This document shows, one piece after another, positions 1 through 5,403 of a DNA stretch of 5,403 nt. Position numbers and translations under genes: made by a program. Location: assembly GCA_021776015.1 (NCBI GenBank), contig JAJFGT010000116.1, forward strand, positions 1 through 5,403, read 5' to 3'. The DNA is from Alphaproteobacteria bacterium (lineage in GTDB: Bacteria > Pseudomonadota > Alphaproteobacteria > Micavibrionales > Micavibrionaceae). Under the pieces are notes generated by a model. That model worked only from the letters and a program-made list of their open reading frames with translations. It was not told the DNA's origin and did no database searches. How positions within the stretch are numbered: the first letter of the stretch is position 1; the number at the start of each line of letters is the position of its first letter.

Positions 1-1203
1 TCCCCCGTCAATACGTATCACTTTGGAGGTGAACCCTGAATCATGATGCATGGCATGCATAAGATCATGAGTTTGGAAGGCTTGAGCTTCTAAGGCTGCT
101 CGTGTGATATGGGCCTTATTACTATCTCTTGTTAATCCTAAAATAGCAGCCTGTGCCGTTGGATTCCAATAGGGTGCGCCTAACCCTGTAAAAGCAGGGA
201 CAAAAACAACGCCATGGCTGTCATTGACAGAAATAGCCAGAGCTTCGCTATCTGCAGCATCTTCGAAGAAATCTAAATTATCTCTAAGCCATTGAATGGC
301 CGCCCCCGCTGTGAAAATTGAGCCCTCCAATGCGTATGTAATTTCCCCATTAATGCGGTAAGCAACACTCGTCAAAAGACGATGTTCTGAGACTTTAAAT
401 GTAGAGCCCATATTCATCAAAACAAAACAGCCTGTTCCATAGGTAGCTTTTACCATTCCTTTTTGAAAACAACTTTGTCCGATGAGTGCAGCTTGTTGAT
501 CTCCTGCAACACCACGAATAGGAATCTCTTGGCTTAAAGATGTAGCATGCCCATAGTCATCGCTATTATCTTTGACCTCAGGAAGAAGACTCATGGGAAT
601 ACGAAAGAGATCACACAATTCTGTATCCCAGCATTGCTCAACAACGTTATAGAGCATAGTTCGTGAAGCATTTGTAATATCTGTGGCGTGCAAAGCCCCC
701 TCTGTTAACTTCCAAATTAAGAACGAATCAATAGTTCCAAAAGCAAGCTGTCCTTGTTCGGCAAGATCTCGAGCGCCTTCTACATGATTGAGGATCCATG
801 AAATTTTTGTGGCAGAAAAATAAGGGTCGAGGAGTAAACCTGTTTTCTTTCGTATGAGGGGCTCGTATCCTTCTTTCTTTAAAGATTGGCAGTCATCGGC
901 TGTTCTACGATCTTGCCATACAATGGCATTATAAAGAGTCTCTCCTGTTTCTTTGTTCCAGATAAGAGTGGTCTCTCTCTGATTTGTAATGCCAAGTGTT
1001 TCTATGTCTTTGTGATGCGCTAAAATTTTTTCACAGGCCCATAATGTATCTTGCCAAATATCTTGAGGATTTTGTTCAACCCAGCCTTTATGTGGTGTGT
1101 GTAAGGGGAGCTCTTTTTGTTGAGTTTCAAGGATTTTTCCATCATTTGAAAATAGAATAGCACGCGAGCTTGTTGTTCCTTGATCAATAGATAAAATCGT
1201 CAT
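1..1203 (-). CDS. glpK: Glycerol kinase, 3' end cut by window edge
   Basis: This cytoplasmic FGGY-family kinase phosphorylates glycerol with ATP to sn-glycerol 3-phosphate, which traps glycerol and feeds GlpD. The first 401 codons are present and the window ends just after the RIDGG motif of the ATPase-fold C-terminal domain. About 100 residues should lie beyond the edge, since the family is about 500 long. Visible motifs are the phosphate-1 loop D7-x-G-T-T and NQRET (R76, E77). W96 lies in VWQDRRT and Y128 in DPYFSATK. The catalytic region GDQQAAL has D235 and Q236, followed by YGTGCF near 255-260. These match the glycerol-binding Arg, Glu, Trp, Tyr, Asp and Gln of E. coli GlpK. The start MTILSIDQGTT is the normal family N-terminus. 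It overlaps the glpD stop as ATGA and has an AAGGA Shine-Dalgarno seven bases upstream. The loop that binds fructose-1,6-bisphosphate in E. coli is not conserved. The call is firm. Confidence 0.97.
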   Translation of the reverse strand, partial: MTILSIDQGTTSSRAILFSNDGKILETQQKELPLHTPHKGWVEQNPQDIWQDTLWACEKILAHHKDIETLGITNQRETTLIWNKETGETLYNAIVWQDRRTADDCQSLKKEGYEPLIRKKTGLLLDPYFSATKISWILNHVEGARDLAEQGQLAFGTIDSFLIWKLTEGALHATDITNASRTMLYNVVEQCWDTELCDLFRIPMSLLPEVKDNSDDYGHATSLSQEIPIRGVAGDQQAALIGQSCFQKGMVKATYGTGCFVLMNMGSTFKVSEHRLLTSVAYRINGEITYALEGSIFTAGAAIQWLRDNLDFFEDAADSEALAISVNDSHGVVFVPAFTGLGAPYWNPTAQAAILGLTRDSNKAHITRAALEAQAFQTHDLMHAMHHDSGFTSKVIRIDGG

Positions 1204-1215
1204 GGAGAGTTCCTT
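1200..1215 (-). promoter_or_regulatory. glpD-glpK ATGA overlap with internal ribosome binding site
   Basis: The glpD stop (TGA, 1202-1200) and the glpK start (ATG, 1203-1201) share bases as ATGA. An AAGGA Shine-Dalgarno lies at 1215-1211 inside the last codons of glpD, seven bases from the glpK ATG. This arrangement fixes the glpK start and is typical of translational coupling, so GlpK synthesis probably depends on ribosomes finishing glpD on the same mRNA. Confidence 0.85.
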
Positions 1216-2756
1216 TTCAATAAAGATGATAAATCTTTTTCAATCGCTTGCTTTGTCTTCGTACTGATATGAAGACCTAATTTAGAACGTCTCCATAGAA
1301 TATCTTCAAGAGAATGTGCCATCTCATAAGTAATCATATAGGAAAGCTCTTTCTCATAGACATGATCCCCATAATGTTTTCCAAGTTCTTTGAGAGAGGC
1401 GCTGGATTGTAAAATCTTATCCATATGAGTGCCATAGGCTCGTGCATAGCGAGTGAGAAGAGGCGCTGGAGCCCATGGATATTTTTTGATTTGATTGTTA
1501 AGAAAAATATCAAAATCTTTTTTGGGAAGATGCCCTCCTGGTAAAAATGCAGATCGAGTCCATGCACCCTTAGTATCATCTAATTTTAGGGCATCAAAAA
1601 TTTCAGAGGTGGCTGTCTCTGCTAGCTGCCTATAGGTCGTAATTTTTCCACCAAAGACAGAGAGAAGAGGTGCTGTCCCTTTATCTGTATCACCTTGATC
1701 AAGAATGATTTTATAATCTCGTGTAACAGCAGAGGCATTATCTTCTCCATCTTCTAAAAGGGGTCTCACACCACTATAATTCCAAACAATATCTTCTCGT
1801 GATATCGATTTTCTAAGGGTTCTATTCACGGCTTCGCAGAGATAGCTGATTTCATTCTCCGAGATGTGGGCGGTTTCAGGGTCTCCTGTGTGGAGCTCTT
1901 CTGTCGTCCCAATAAGAGTATATCCCTCTTCATAGGGAAGGAGAAAGACAATGCGTTGGTCGGGTTGCTGTAAGATATAAGCATGATCGCCTTCATATAA
2001 TTTTTTAACAACAATATGACTACCTTTGACCAAACGAATAGCGGGTGTTGATTGATTGGAGAGATGGCTGTCTTCCAAAAATGTTCGTGCCCAAGGACCA
2101 GCAACATTGACTAATATATTGGCGGTAAATGAATATGTTTCTTCTGAAAAATTGTTTTTAGCTGTAATACGCCAGTATGTTTTTTCTCGAACGGCAGATA
2201 TACATTTGTGATGAGGGCGGATATCTGCACCCTTTGTAATGGCATCCATGGCATTTAAAATAACCAGACGAGAATCATCAACCAAACAATCGGCATAGGA
2301 AAAAGCCCGTCGATAAGAGTCTTGTAAAATATTTTTATGAGGCGTTCCCTTAAGCTTAAACCCAAAAGATTTTTTAAGTTTTTTATGACGAATAGCCAAA
2401 GAATCATACAAAAACAATCCCAAACGAATCAAAAGAGAGGAGCGAAGATAGGGTTCATGAGGAAGAATAAAACGCATGGGTTTTATAATATGAGGTGCGC
2501 TTTGAAGTAAAATATTTCGTTCTTTCAAGGCTTTTCGAACTAAAGAAAACTCATAATATTCAAGATATCTTAGTCCTCCATGCAGCAATTTAGAACTCAT
2601 AGAAGAGGTGGCCTGTCCTAAATCTCCCTGTTCAAGAAGAATAGTAGATAAACCACGACCTGTCGCATCACGGGCAACGCCTACCCCATTGATTCCTCCC
2701 CCGATGATACAAACATCAATTTTTTTTTCAGGATTTTTTTGAGGGGGTGAAATCAT
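1200..2756 (-). CDS. glpD: Aerobic FAD-dependent glycerol-3-phosphate dehydrogenase
   Basis: This flavoenzyme oxidises sn-glycerol 3-phosphate to dihydroxyacetone phosphate and passes electrons to membrane quinone. It acts as a peripheral protein on the inner face of the cytoplasmic membrane. The product has 518 residues, close to the usual 500-odd. The N-terminal Rossmann motif, GGGINGVG at 19-26, binds FAD. It is followed by SSKLLHGGLRYLE at 54-66, SGVRPLLEDG at 328-337 and GGKITTYRQLAE at 369-380, all family hallmarks of the DAO fold. A C-terminal helical DAO_C domain spans about 395-510 and includes EDILWRRSKLG at 484-494. The start is the only in-frame ATG before the FAD motif. No Shine-Dalgarno precedes it, and an extended -10-like element sits so that transcription could begin on the ATG itself. 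Codons 5-13 contain runs of seven and nine A residues. glpK follows with a four-base overlap. The family call is firm and the start moderately so. Confidence 0.97.
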   Translation of the reverse strand: MISPPQKNPEKKIDVCIIGGGINGVGVARDATGRGLSTILLEQGDLGQATSSMSSKLLHGGLRYLEYYEFSLVRKALKERNILLQSAPHIIKPMRFILPHEPYLRSSLLIRLGLFLYDSLAIRHKKLKKSFGFKLKGTPHKNILQDSYRRAFSYADCLVDDSRLVILNAMDAITKGADIRPHHKCISAVREKTYWRITAKNNFSEETYSFTANILVNVAGPWARTFLEDSHLSNQSTPAIRLVKGSHIVVKKLYEGDHAYILQQPDQRIVFLLPYEEGYTLIGTTEELHTGDPETAHISENEISYLCEAVNRTLRKSISREDIVWNYSGVRPLLEDGEDNASAVTRDYKIILDQGDTDKGTAPLLSVFGGKITTYRQLAETATSEIFDALKLDDTKGAWTRSAFLPGGHLPKKDFDIFLNNQIKKYPWAPAPLLTRYARAYGTHMDKILQSSASLKELGKHYGDHVYEKELSYMITYEMAHSLEDILWRRSKLGLHISTKTKQAIEKDLSSLLKRNSP

Positions 2757-2762
2757 GTTGTC

Positions 2763-2771
2763 AGTGTAACA
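2763..2771 (-). promoter_or_regulatory. Candidate extended -10 element of glpD
   Basis: On the minus strand the sequence reads TGT followed by TACACT, which fits the TGn plus -10 pattern of an extended -10 promoter with four of six hexamer bases matching. Six bases separate it from the A of the glpD ATG at 2756, so initiation six to seven bases downstream would give a leaderless transcript. The -35 region (TTTAAC at 2791-2786, 17 bp away) is poor, as expected for an extended -10 promoter or one needing an activator. A TTGACC at 2805-2800 is an alternative -35, but it lacks a good -10 partner. This call rests on pattern matching only. Confidence 0.35.
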
Positions 2772-2775
2772 TGAC

Positions 2776-2792
2776 GTTAAATCTTGTTAAAT
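2776..2792 (-). repeat. Tandem ATTTAAC motif, 10-bp period, upstream of glpD
   Basis: ATTTAAC occurs twice on the minus strand, at 2792-2786 and 2782-2776, offset by exactly ten bases and so on the same helix face. The pair occupies the -35 region of the candidate glpD promoter, where a regulator of glycerol genes might bind. AT-rich DNA yields such repeats by chance, so this is a weak operator candidate. It does not resemble the E. coli GlpR operator as I know it. Confidence 0.25.
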
Positions 2793-2842
2793 ATCAGTTG
2801 GTCAAAAGAGTAACATTAATTTAGTCAGGGAATTTTCTCGTG

Positions 2843-2858
2843 ATATAGAGTTCTATAT
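2843..2858. repeat. 16-bp perfect inverted repeat in glpD upstream region
   Basis: ATATAGA-GT-TCTATAT has two perfectly complementary 7-base arms around a 2-base centre. The short spacer suits a DNA operator for a dimeric regulator better than an RNA hairpin. It lies 87 bases upstream of the glpD ATG, between glpD and the end of the 119-residue gene. Confidence 0.4.
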
Positions 2859-2859
2859 A

Positions 2860-2893
2860 AATTATCTTAATTTTCTTATTTAAAAAGATAATT
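2860..2893. repeat. Inverted repeat with 9-bp arms after the 119-residue gene
   Basis: AATTATCTT at 2860-2868 and AAGATAATT at 2885-2893 are exact reverse complements around a 16-base spacer. Three more pairs (TTT with AAA) can form inside the spacer after a 2-base bulge. It starts nine bases past the stop codon of the upstream minus-strand gene. The position suits a transcript-end hairpin, but the stem is almost all A-T and no T-run follows on the minus strand, so it is not a convincing intrinsic terminator. It could instead be part of the glpD control region. Confidence 0.4.
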
Positions 2894-2901
2894 CTTATTA
2901 A

Positions 2902-3261
2902 TTAAGGGTATTTGTTATTAATCTGAACTTCTAGTTCAACAGAAGCAAACTGACCATCTGCAGTCGTATACCCATTGATATAGCCTTTAGTTTGCTCTAA
3001 TTTTCGCCCTGTATCTTGAAGGCCAAATATAACAGAACGCATAAAATCATTATTTAGAGGCTTATCTATGGTCAAGCTACAATTCTGGATTTCAGCCATC
3101 CCTTTATCAGATGATACGCCTGAAGCTAAAGGTCTGATTCTGCCATTCTCAAATAAATGGTGTTTGATATTCTCTAGAAGAAGATTGACATGCTCTATAT
3201 CTCCAAGACTTCCTGAGGATGTTACAAAAGATAGCTTGAGGACTTTCTTTGGCTCGGTCAT
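2902..3261 (-). CDS. Hypothetical protein, 119 residues
   Basis: I do not recognise this family. The protein is small, soluble-looking and has no signal peptide, membrane segment, Cys-rich motif or obvious catalytic signature. Read by eye, it alternates strand (VLKLSFVTSS, 7-16), helix (HVNLLLENIKHHLFENG, 24-40), strand (EIQNCSLTID, 57-66), helix (NDFMRSVIFGLQDTGRKLEQ, 71-90) and strands (YINGYT, then FASVELEVQIN near the end). That could be a compact alpha/beta fold. The start is supported by an AGGGA Shine-Dalgarno eight bases upstream (3274-3270) and by a promoter-like sequence just before that. It lies 94 bases downstream of the 104-residue gene on the same strand and 145 bases upstream of glpD, so it probably has its own transcript. 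The good ribosome site, promoter and lack of a competing plus-strand gene make it likely real. Confidence 0.75.
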   Translation of the reverse strand: MTEPKKVLKLSFVTSSGSLGDIEHVNLLLENIKHHLFENGRIRPLASGVSSDKGMAEIQNCSLTIDKPLNNDFMRSVIFGLQDTGRKLEQTKGYINGYTTADGQFASVELEVQINNKYP

Positions 3262-3296
3262 GGGTCTTTTCCCTGTGTTGTAAATATGTATAGCAC

Positions 3297-3325
3297 ACCA
3301 TAAAAAATTATCGACAAGCTGTCAA
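3297..3325 (-). promoter_or_regulatory. Promoter candidate for the 119-residue gene
   Basis: The minus strand carries a perfect -35, TTGACA (3325-3320), then exactly 17 bases, then TATGGT (3302-3297), which matches four of six -10 bases. Initiation near 3290 would give a leader of about 30 bases containing the AGGGA ribosome site. The -35 also overlaps a small hairpin (GACA-GCT-TGTC), which may be incidental. Confidence 0.55.
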
Positions 3326-3355
3326 TATTTTTTACATATCCCAAAAAACCTTATT

Positions 3356-3670
3356 TTAGTGTATGTAAAATGTCATGGAACGTCGTTGGTAATCAACAAT
3401 TTCTGCAACAGTCTTCGCCCGATCTGGGAGCTCTATAGAGTCAACTTTGTGACCTGTTTTGGAGAGAACATCTGTGACAACATTTTGAATTGTTTCAAGT
3501 TTTGTGGTATCAGGCATCACTCCTGAGATCTCGACATGTCGAGAATCTTTAACAGAACCAGCTGTAAGAGACCATTCCTGACCTAAGCCTTGACTGATAC
3601 TGTTTAAAATATCTTCTGAGGATTGAGCGGTTTCTGAAAGTCCTCTAATGTTAATAGCCATATCTTTCAT
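3356..3670 (-). CDS. Hypothetical protein, 104 residues, possible BON-like fold
   Basis: I do not recognise the family with confidence. The protein has no signal peptide or membrane segment. Its order of elements is helix (SSEDILNSISQGLGQEW, 17-33), strand, strand ending in a turn (HVEISGVMPD, 45-54), helix (TTKLETIQNVVTDVLSK, 55-71), then strand (VDSIELPD, 76-83). That order and the strand-turn-helix spacing recall BON domains, but this is a by-eye inference and the glycines expected in a BON domain are few. The C-terminus carries a basic-aromatic tail with YQRR and ends MTFYIH. The first ATG is preferred because AAGG lies nine bases upstream (3683-3680). A second in-frame ATG at codon 4 has worse spacing. 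It is transcribed divergently from the receiver gene and is followed on the same strand by another small unknown protein. Confidence 0.72.
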   Translation of the reverse strand: MKDMAINIRGLSETAQSSEDILNSISQGLGQEWSLTAGSVKDSRHVEISGVMPDTTKLETIQNVVTDVLSKTGHKVDSIELPDRAKTVAEIVDYQRRSMTFYIH

Positions 3671-3712
3671 GTTTTTATGCCTTGGGTCATAGGTTGGAAT
3701 AATATGGAAGGA

Positions 3713-3741
3713 AGTCTATAATAAAGTAGTATTTGCGTCAA
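3713..3741 (-). promoter_or_regulatory. Promoter candidate for the 104-residue gene
   Basis: The minus strand reads TTGACG (3741-3736), a 17-base spacer, then TAGACT (3718-3713). This gives five of six -35 and four of six -10 matches at ideal spacing. Initiation near 3706 leaves about 35 bases before the ATG, including the AAGG ribosome site. Confidence 0.45.
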
Positions 3742-3785
3742 TAAAAATAATTATGACTATGATTCTATCTTCACGTAAAAACATA

Positions 3786-3815
3786 TTTACACTGGCGTTG
3801 CGTTAGGTGTATGAT
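3786..3815 (+). promoter_or_regulatory. Promoter candidate for the receiver-secretin operon
   Basis: TTTACA (3786-3791) and TATGAT (3810-3815) each match five of six consensus bases and are separated by 18 bases. Initiation near 3822 would leave a leader of about 59 bases before the receiver ATG at 3881. This is the best sigma-70-type match upstream of the plus-strand genes. Confidence 0.55.
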
Positions 3816-3880
3816 GTTATTTGTATTTCTGTGGATTCGCGTTCTGCGGTATCTTTTTAATGTTTTTTTGAGTTGACCCC

Positions 3881-4243
3881 ATGCCTAAAATACTTCTTGC
3901 AGAGGACAATGATTTTGTAAGAATGCAGATTCATCGTTTTTTAACTCAGGCAGATTATGACGTAATCGAAGCTCCTGATGGTTTGACGGCTCTGAATCTT
4001 GTTACAGATGATATTGATCTTGCTATTATTGATATTCGTATGGAACCCGTTGACGGATTTGAATTTACCAAATCTCTTCGGGCAAAAAATAATAATATTC
4101 CTGTTATTTTTATTACAGGAGATCAAAGTCCTGATATTCTAAGTGAAGCAAGTCAGCTTGGTGTAAAGGCAACCTTGATGAAACCCGTTGAAAAGGATAG
4201 ACTTTTAAAAATGGTGGCACGCTCCCTCCCTAAGTCTATATAA
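3881..4243 (+). CDS. Single-domain response regulator (receiver only)
   Basis: This 120-residue protein is a complete CheY-type receiver with no output domain, so it should act through protein contacts or phosphorelay rather than by binding DNA. The acidic pocket is E8-D9 in ILLAEDN. The phosphoacceptor is D51 in AIIDIRM, the switch Thr/Ser position is T79 in VIFITGD, and the conserved lysine is K101 in LMKP. All residues needed for phosphorylation are therefore present. The start gives the canonical MPKILLAEDN beginning, although the ribosome site upstream is weak (GAG about eight bases before the ATG). No histidine kinase is visible in the window, so its partner is unknown. A secretin gene follows 35 bases downstream on the same strand with no terminator between, suggesting an operon and a possible role in controlling pilus or secretion activity. 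The N-terminus resembles alphaproteobacterial single-domain regulators such as CpdR, but that is not enough to assign a name. Confidence 0.93.
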   Translation: MPKILLAEDNDFVRMQIHRFLTQADYDVIEAPDGLTALNLVTDDIDLAIIDIRMEPVDGFEFTKSLRAKNNNIPVIFITGDQSPDILSEASQLGVKATLMKPVEKDRLLKMVARSLPKSI

Positions 4244-4278
4244 GAAATTAGGATAACAAAAAGAACTATAAGAGACAT

Positions 4279-5403
4279 ATGTTAGATTGCTTTAAAAAAC
4301 TAGTTTTTGCCCAAAGATTTTTTCAAAAGAACATGTTGGTATGTTTGGCTGTATCTGCGTCTCTTTCATTAGGCGGATGTGCTCAAGTGAATGCCCCAGA
4401 TACTCGAAATGTTAATATCCCATCTCCCAAATTTGTAAAAGAACGTAAAAAGGCAATTAATGAACGTCCTGATTCTGTGTTATATCTTCCTCTTGGAAAA
4501 GATGTTCTTATTCCAGAAGCTATTTCTTATAAGCCTTTCCCTAAAAAATCTGTTGGTCCTTTTGAGCTACGAGGAGAAACCCTTGGAGGAGCCCTCCAGT
4601 TAATTTTGGATGAAGTTGATATTCCTATTGCCTTTGAAACCAATGAGGGGCTCGAACGTCCGATTACTGTAACAAGGCTCCAAGGCGAGCTTGAAACAGT
4701 TGTATCTCGTGTCTGTAGTCTGGCAGATTTGTATTGTGCCTATGAAGGTGGGATTCTTGTTGTTAAGGATAATCAATTATTTGCCGTGACAATTCCCCCT
4801 ATTGGATCGGATAATACATTCCTAACAAATATCACCACTGCTCTTGAAGAAATTGTTGGAGAAACACCTGTTTCGGATGAATCAACACGAACAATTATAT
4901 ATAGAGCATCTCATAGAACGTCTGAAGTTGCGGACGCTTACTTCCAAAGACTTCGTTCGAATACGGCGTTGATTATTTTTGAAACATATATATGGGAAGT
5001 GTCTTTGAATTCTGGTAATTCTACGGGAGTTGATTGGGATAGTATCGATACGTTTGGTAAATTTGATGCGGGTGTCAGCATTTCTGGTTCTACAAATCCA
5101 ACGCTTGGAACGCCTATTAGTATTGGGTTGCCTACCACAGGTGGAGTAGCATTTGATGGAGATAATGTTTTCCAATTCATTTCAGAGTATGGCGCTGTTA
5201 AAACAATTTCTCAACCACAGGTTACAGTTTTGGCAGGATCCAGTGCAAGATTCCGTGTTGCTGACACACAAAATTTTGTCTCTGAGATTACTCGATCTGT
5301 GAGTGAAGGAGAAGTCTCAGTTTCAACAACAACGGATTCCGTTGACACAGGATTTACATTTGATATTGCCTCTAGTTGGGATAGTTCGACAGTATATGGA
5401 GAT
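4279..5403 (+). CDS. Secretin lipoprotein (PilN/BfpB-like), 3' end cut by window edge
   Basis: This is an outer-membrane channel subunit of the secretin superfamily, with 375 codons present and no stop before the edge. Residues 1-33 form a lipoprotein signal peptide: a basic n-region (K6, K7, R13, K17), the hydrophobic MLVCLAVSASLS, and lipobox LGGC with the lipidated Cys at 34. A Pro-rich linker follows. Residues 94-170 look like an N0/STN domain (FELRGETLGGALQLIL, ERPITVTRLQGE, GILVVKDNQLFAV). A short ring-like segment spans about 180-228. The secretin core then starts with LIIFETYIWEVSLNSG and GVDWDS (231-255), and YGAVKTISQPQVTVLAGSSA (304-323) is the typical core strand. Being a lipoprotein with this layout points to the R64 PilN/BfpB type IVb pilus group, though a type II-like system is possible. 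Its full length is probably 500-600. The ribosome site is a weak AAGAG four bases before the ATG. The first ATG is kept because the alternative at codon 19 would lose the basic n-region. Confidence 0.9.
   Translation, partial: MLDCFKKLVFAQRFFQKNMLVCLAVSASLSLGGCAQVNAPDTRNVNIPSPKFVKERKKAINERPDSVLYLPLGKDVLIPEAISYKPFPKKSVGPFELRGETLGGALQLILDEVDIPIAFETNEGLERPITVTRLQGELETVVSRVCSLADLYCAYEGGILVVKDNQLFAVTIPPIGSDNTFLTNITTALEEIVGETPVSDESTRTIIYRASHRTSEVADAYFQRLRSNTALIIFETYIWEVSLNSGNSTGVDWDSIDTFGKFDAGVSISGSTNPTLGTPISIGLPTTGGVAFDGDNVFQFISEYGAVKTISQPQVTVLAGSSARFRVADTQNFVSEITRSVSEGEVSVSTTTDSVDTGFTFDIASSWDSSTVYGD

Larger units (their letters stand above)
3671..3880. other. Divergent intergenic region
   Basis: This stretch separates the leftward 104-residue gene from the rightward receiver-secretin pair and holds one promoter candidate in each direction, whose -35 boxes lie about 44 bases apart. 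No convincing structural RNA or long inverted repeat was seen. A 21-codon hydrophobic reading frame (3811-3876) is present but conflicts with the rightward promoter, so it is not called as a gene. Confidence 0.6.

Noticed and set aside
2760..2816. E. coli-type GlpR operator upstream of glpD
   Set aside because: The region has short repeats (GTAACAT twice, ATTTAAC twice), but nothing resembling the TTCG-containing GlpR half sites as I know them.
3068..3283. 71-codon plus-strand reading frame
   Set aside because: It lies antisense to the 119-residue gene, which has a good promoter and ribosome site. The frame has no recognisable motif and reads as a shadow.
3311..3325. Small hairpin GACA-GCT-TGTC followed by a T-rich stretch, as terminator of the 104-residue gene
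   Set aside because: The stem is only four strong pairs (six with a wobble) and the T-run starts several bases away. The same bases give a perfect TTGACA -35 box, which is the better explanation.
3753..3806. 17-codon plus-strand frame beginning MTMILSSRKN
   Set aside because: It has no ribosome site, and the -35 box of the rightward promoter candidate lies within it, so it would not be on that transcript.
4333..4380. Alternative secretin start at the second ATG (codon 19)
   Set aside because: It would give a signal peptide without the basic n-region and with no better ribosome site, so the first ATG at 4279 is retained.
4882..5180. Two minus-strand frames of 97 and 80 codons
   Set aside because: They are antisense to the secretin coding sequence, which shows clear family motifs there. 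The Arg- and Asn-rich or Pro-rich translations look like shadow frames.

Overview
The window is AT-rich bacterial chromosome with short intergenic gaps. It carries a membrane-linked glycerol catabolism pair (glpD-glpK) and the start of a locus for a secretin lipoprotein of the type IVb pilus / type II secretion kind. A lipobox signal peptide and an outer-membrane secretin imply a Gram-negative cell. The AT-rich, A-tract-rich coding sequence and the gene mix suggest a proteobacterium, perhaps a host-associated alphaproteobacterium. That placement is a guess, because the window holds no rRNA or other marker gene.

Minus strand, read from the centre leftward. A divergent intergenic region (3671-3880) drives a 104-residue protein of unknown function (3356-3670). 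It is followed, behind its own promoter, by a 119-residue protein of unknown function (2902-3261). A 145-bp AT-rich gap with back-to-back inverted repeats and short direct repeats precedes glpD (1200-2756). glpD overlaps glpK by four bases in an ATGA junction. glpK runs off the left edge with 401 codons present. GlpK makes sn-glycerol 3-phosphate and GlpD oxidises it to dihydroxyacetone phosphate, feeding electrons to quinone, so the two genes form one pathway and probably one mRNA.

Plus strand, read from the centre rightward. A plausible sigma-70-type promoter (3786-3815) precedes a 120-residue stand-alone receiver protein (3881-4243). Thirty-five bases later comes a lipoprotein secretin (from 4279), cut by the right edge after 375 codons. 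The close spacing with no visible terminator suggests co-transcription and a possible link between phospho-signalling and pilus or secretion function.

No tRNA, rRNA, insertion sequence, CRISPR array or origin was seen. No gene-free stretch exceeds 300 bases. The points most worth a second look are the apparently leaderless glpD start, a GlpK whose fructose-1,6-bisphosphate loop is not conserved, the receiver-secretin pairing, the two unrecognised small proteins, and the inverted repeats upstream of glpD.
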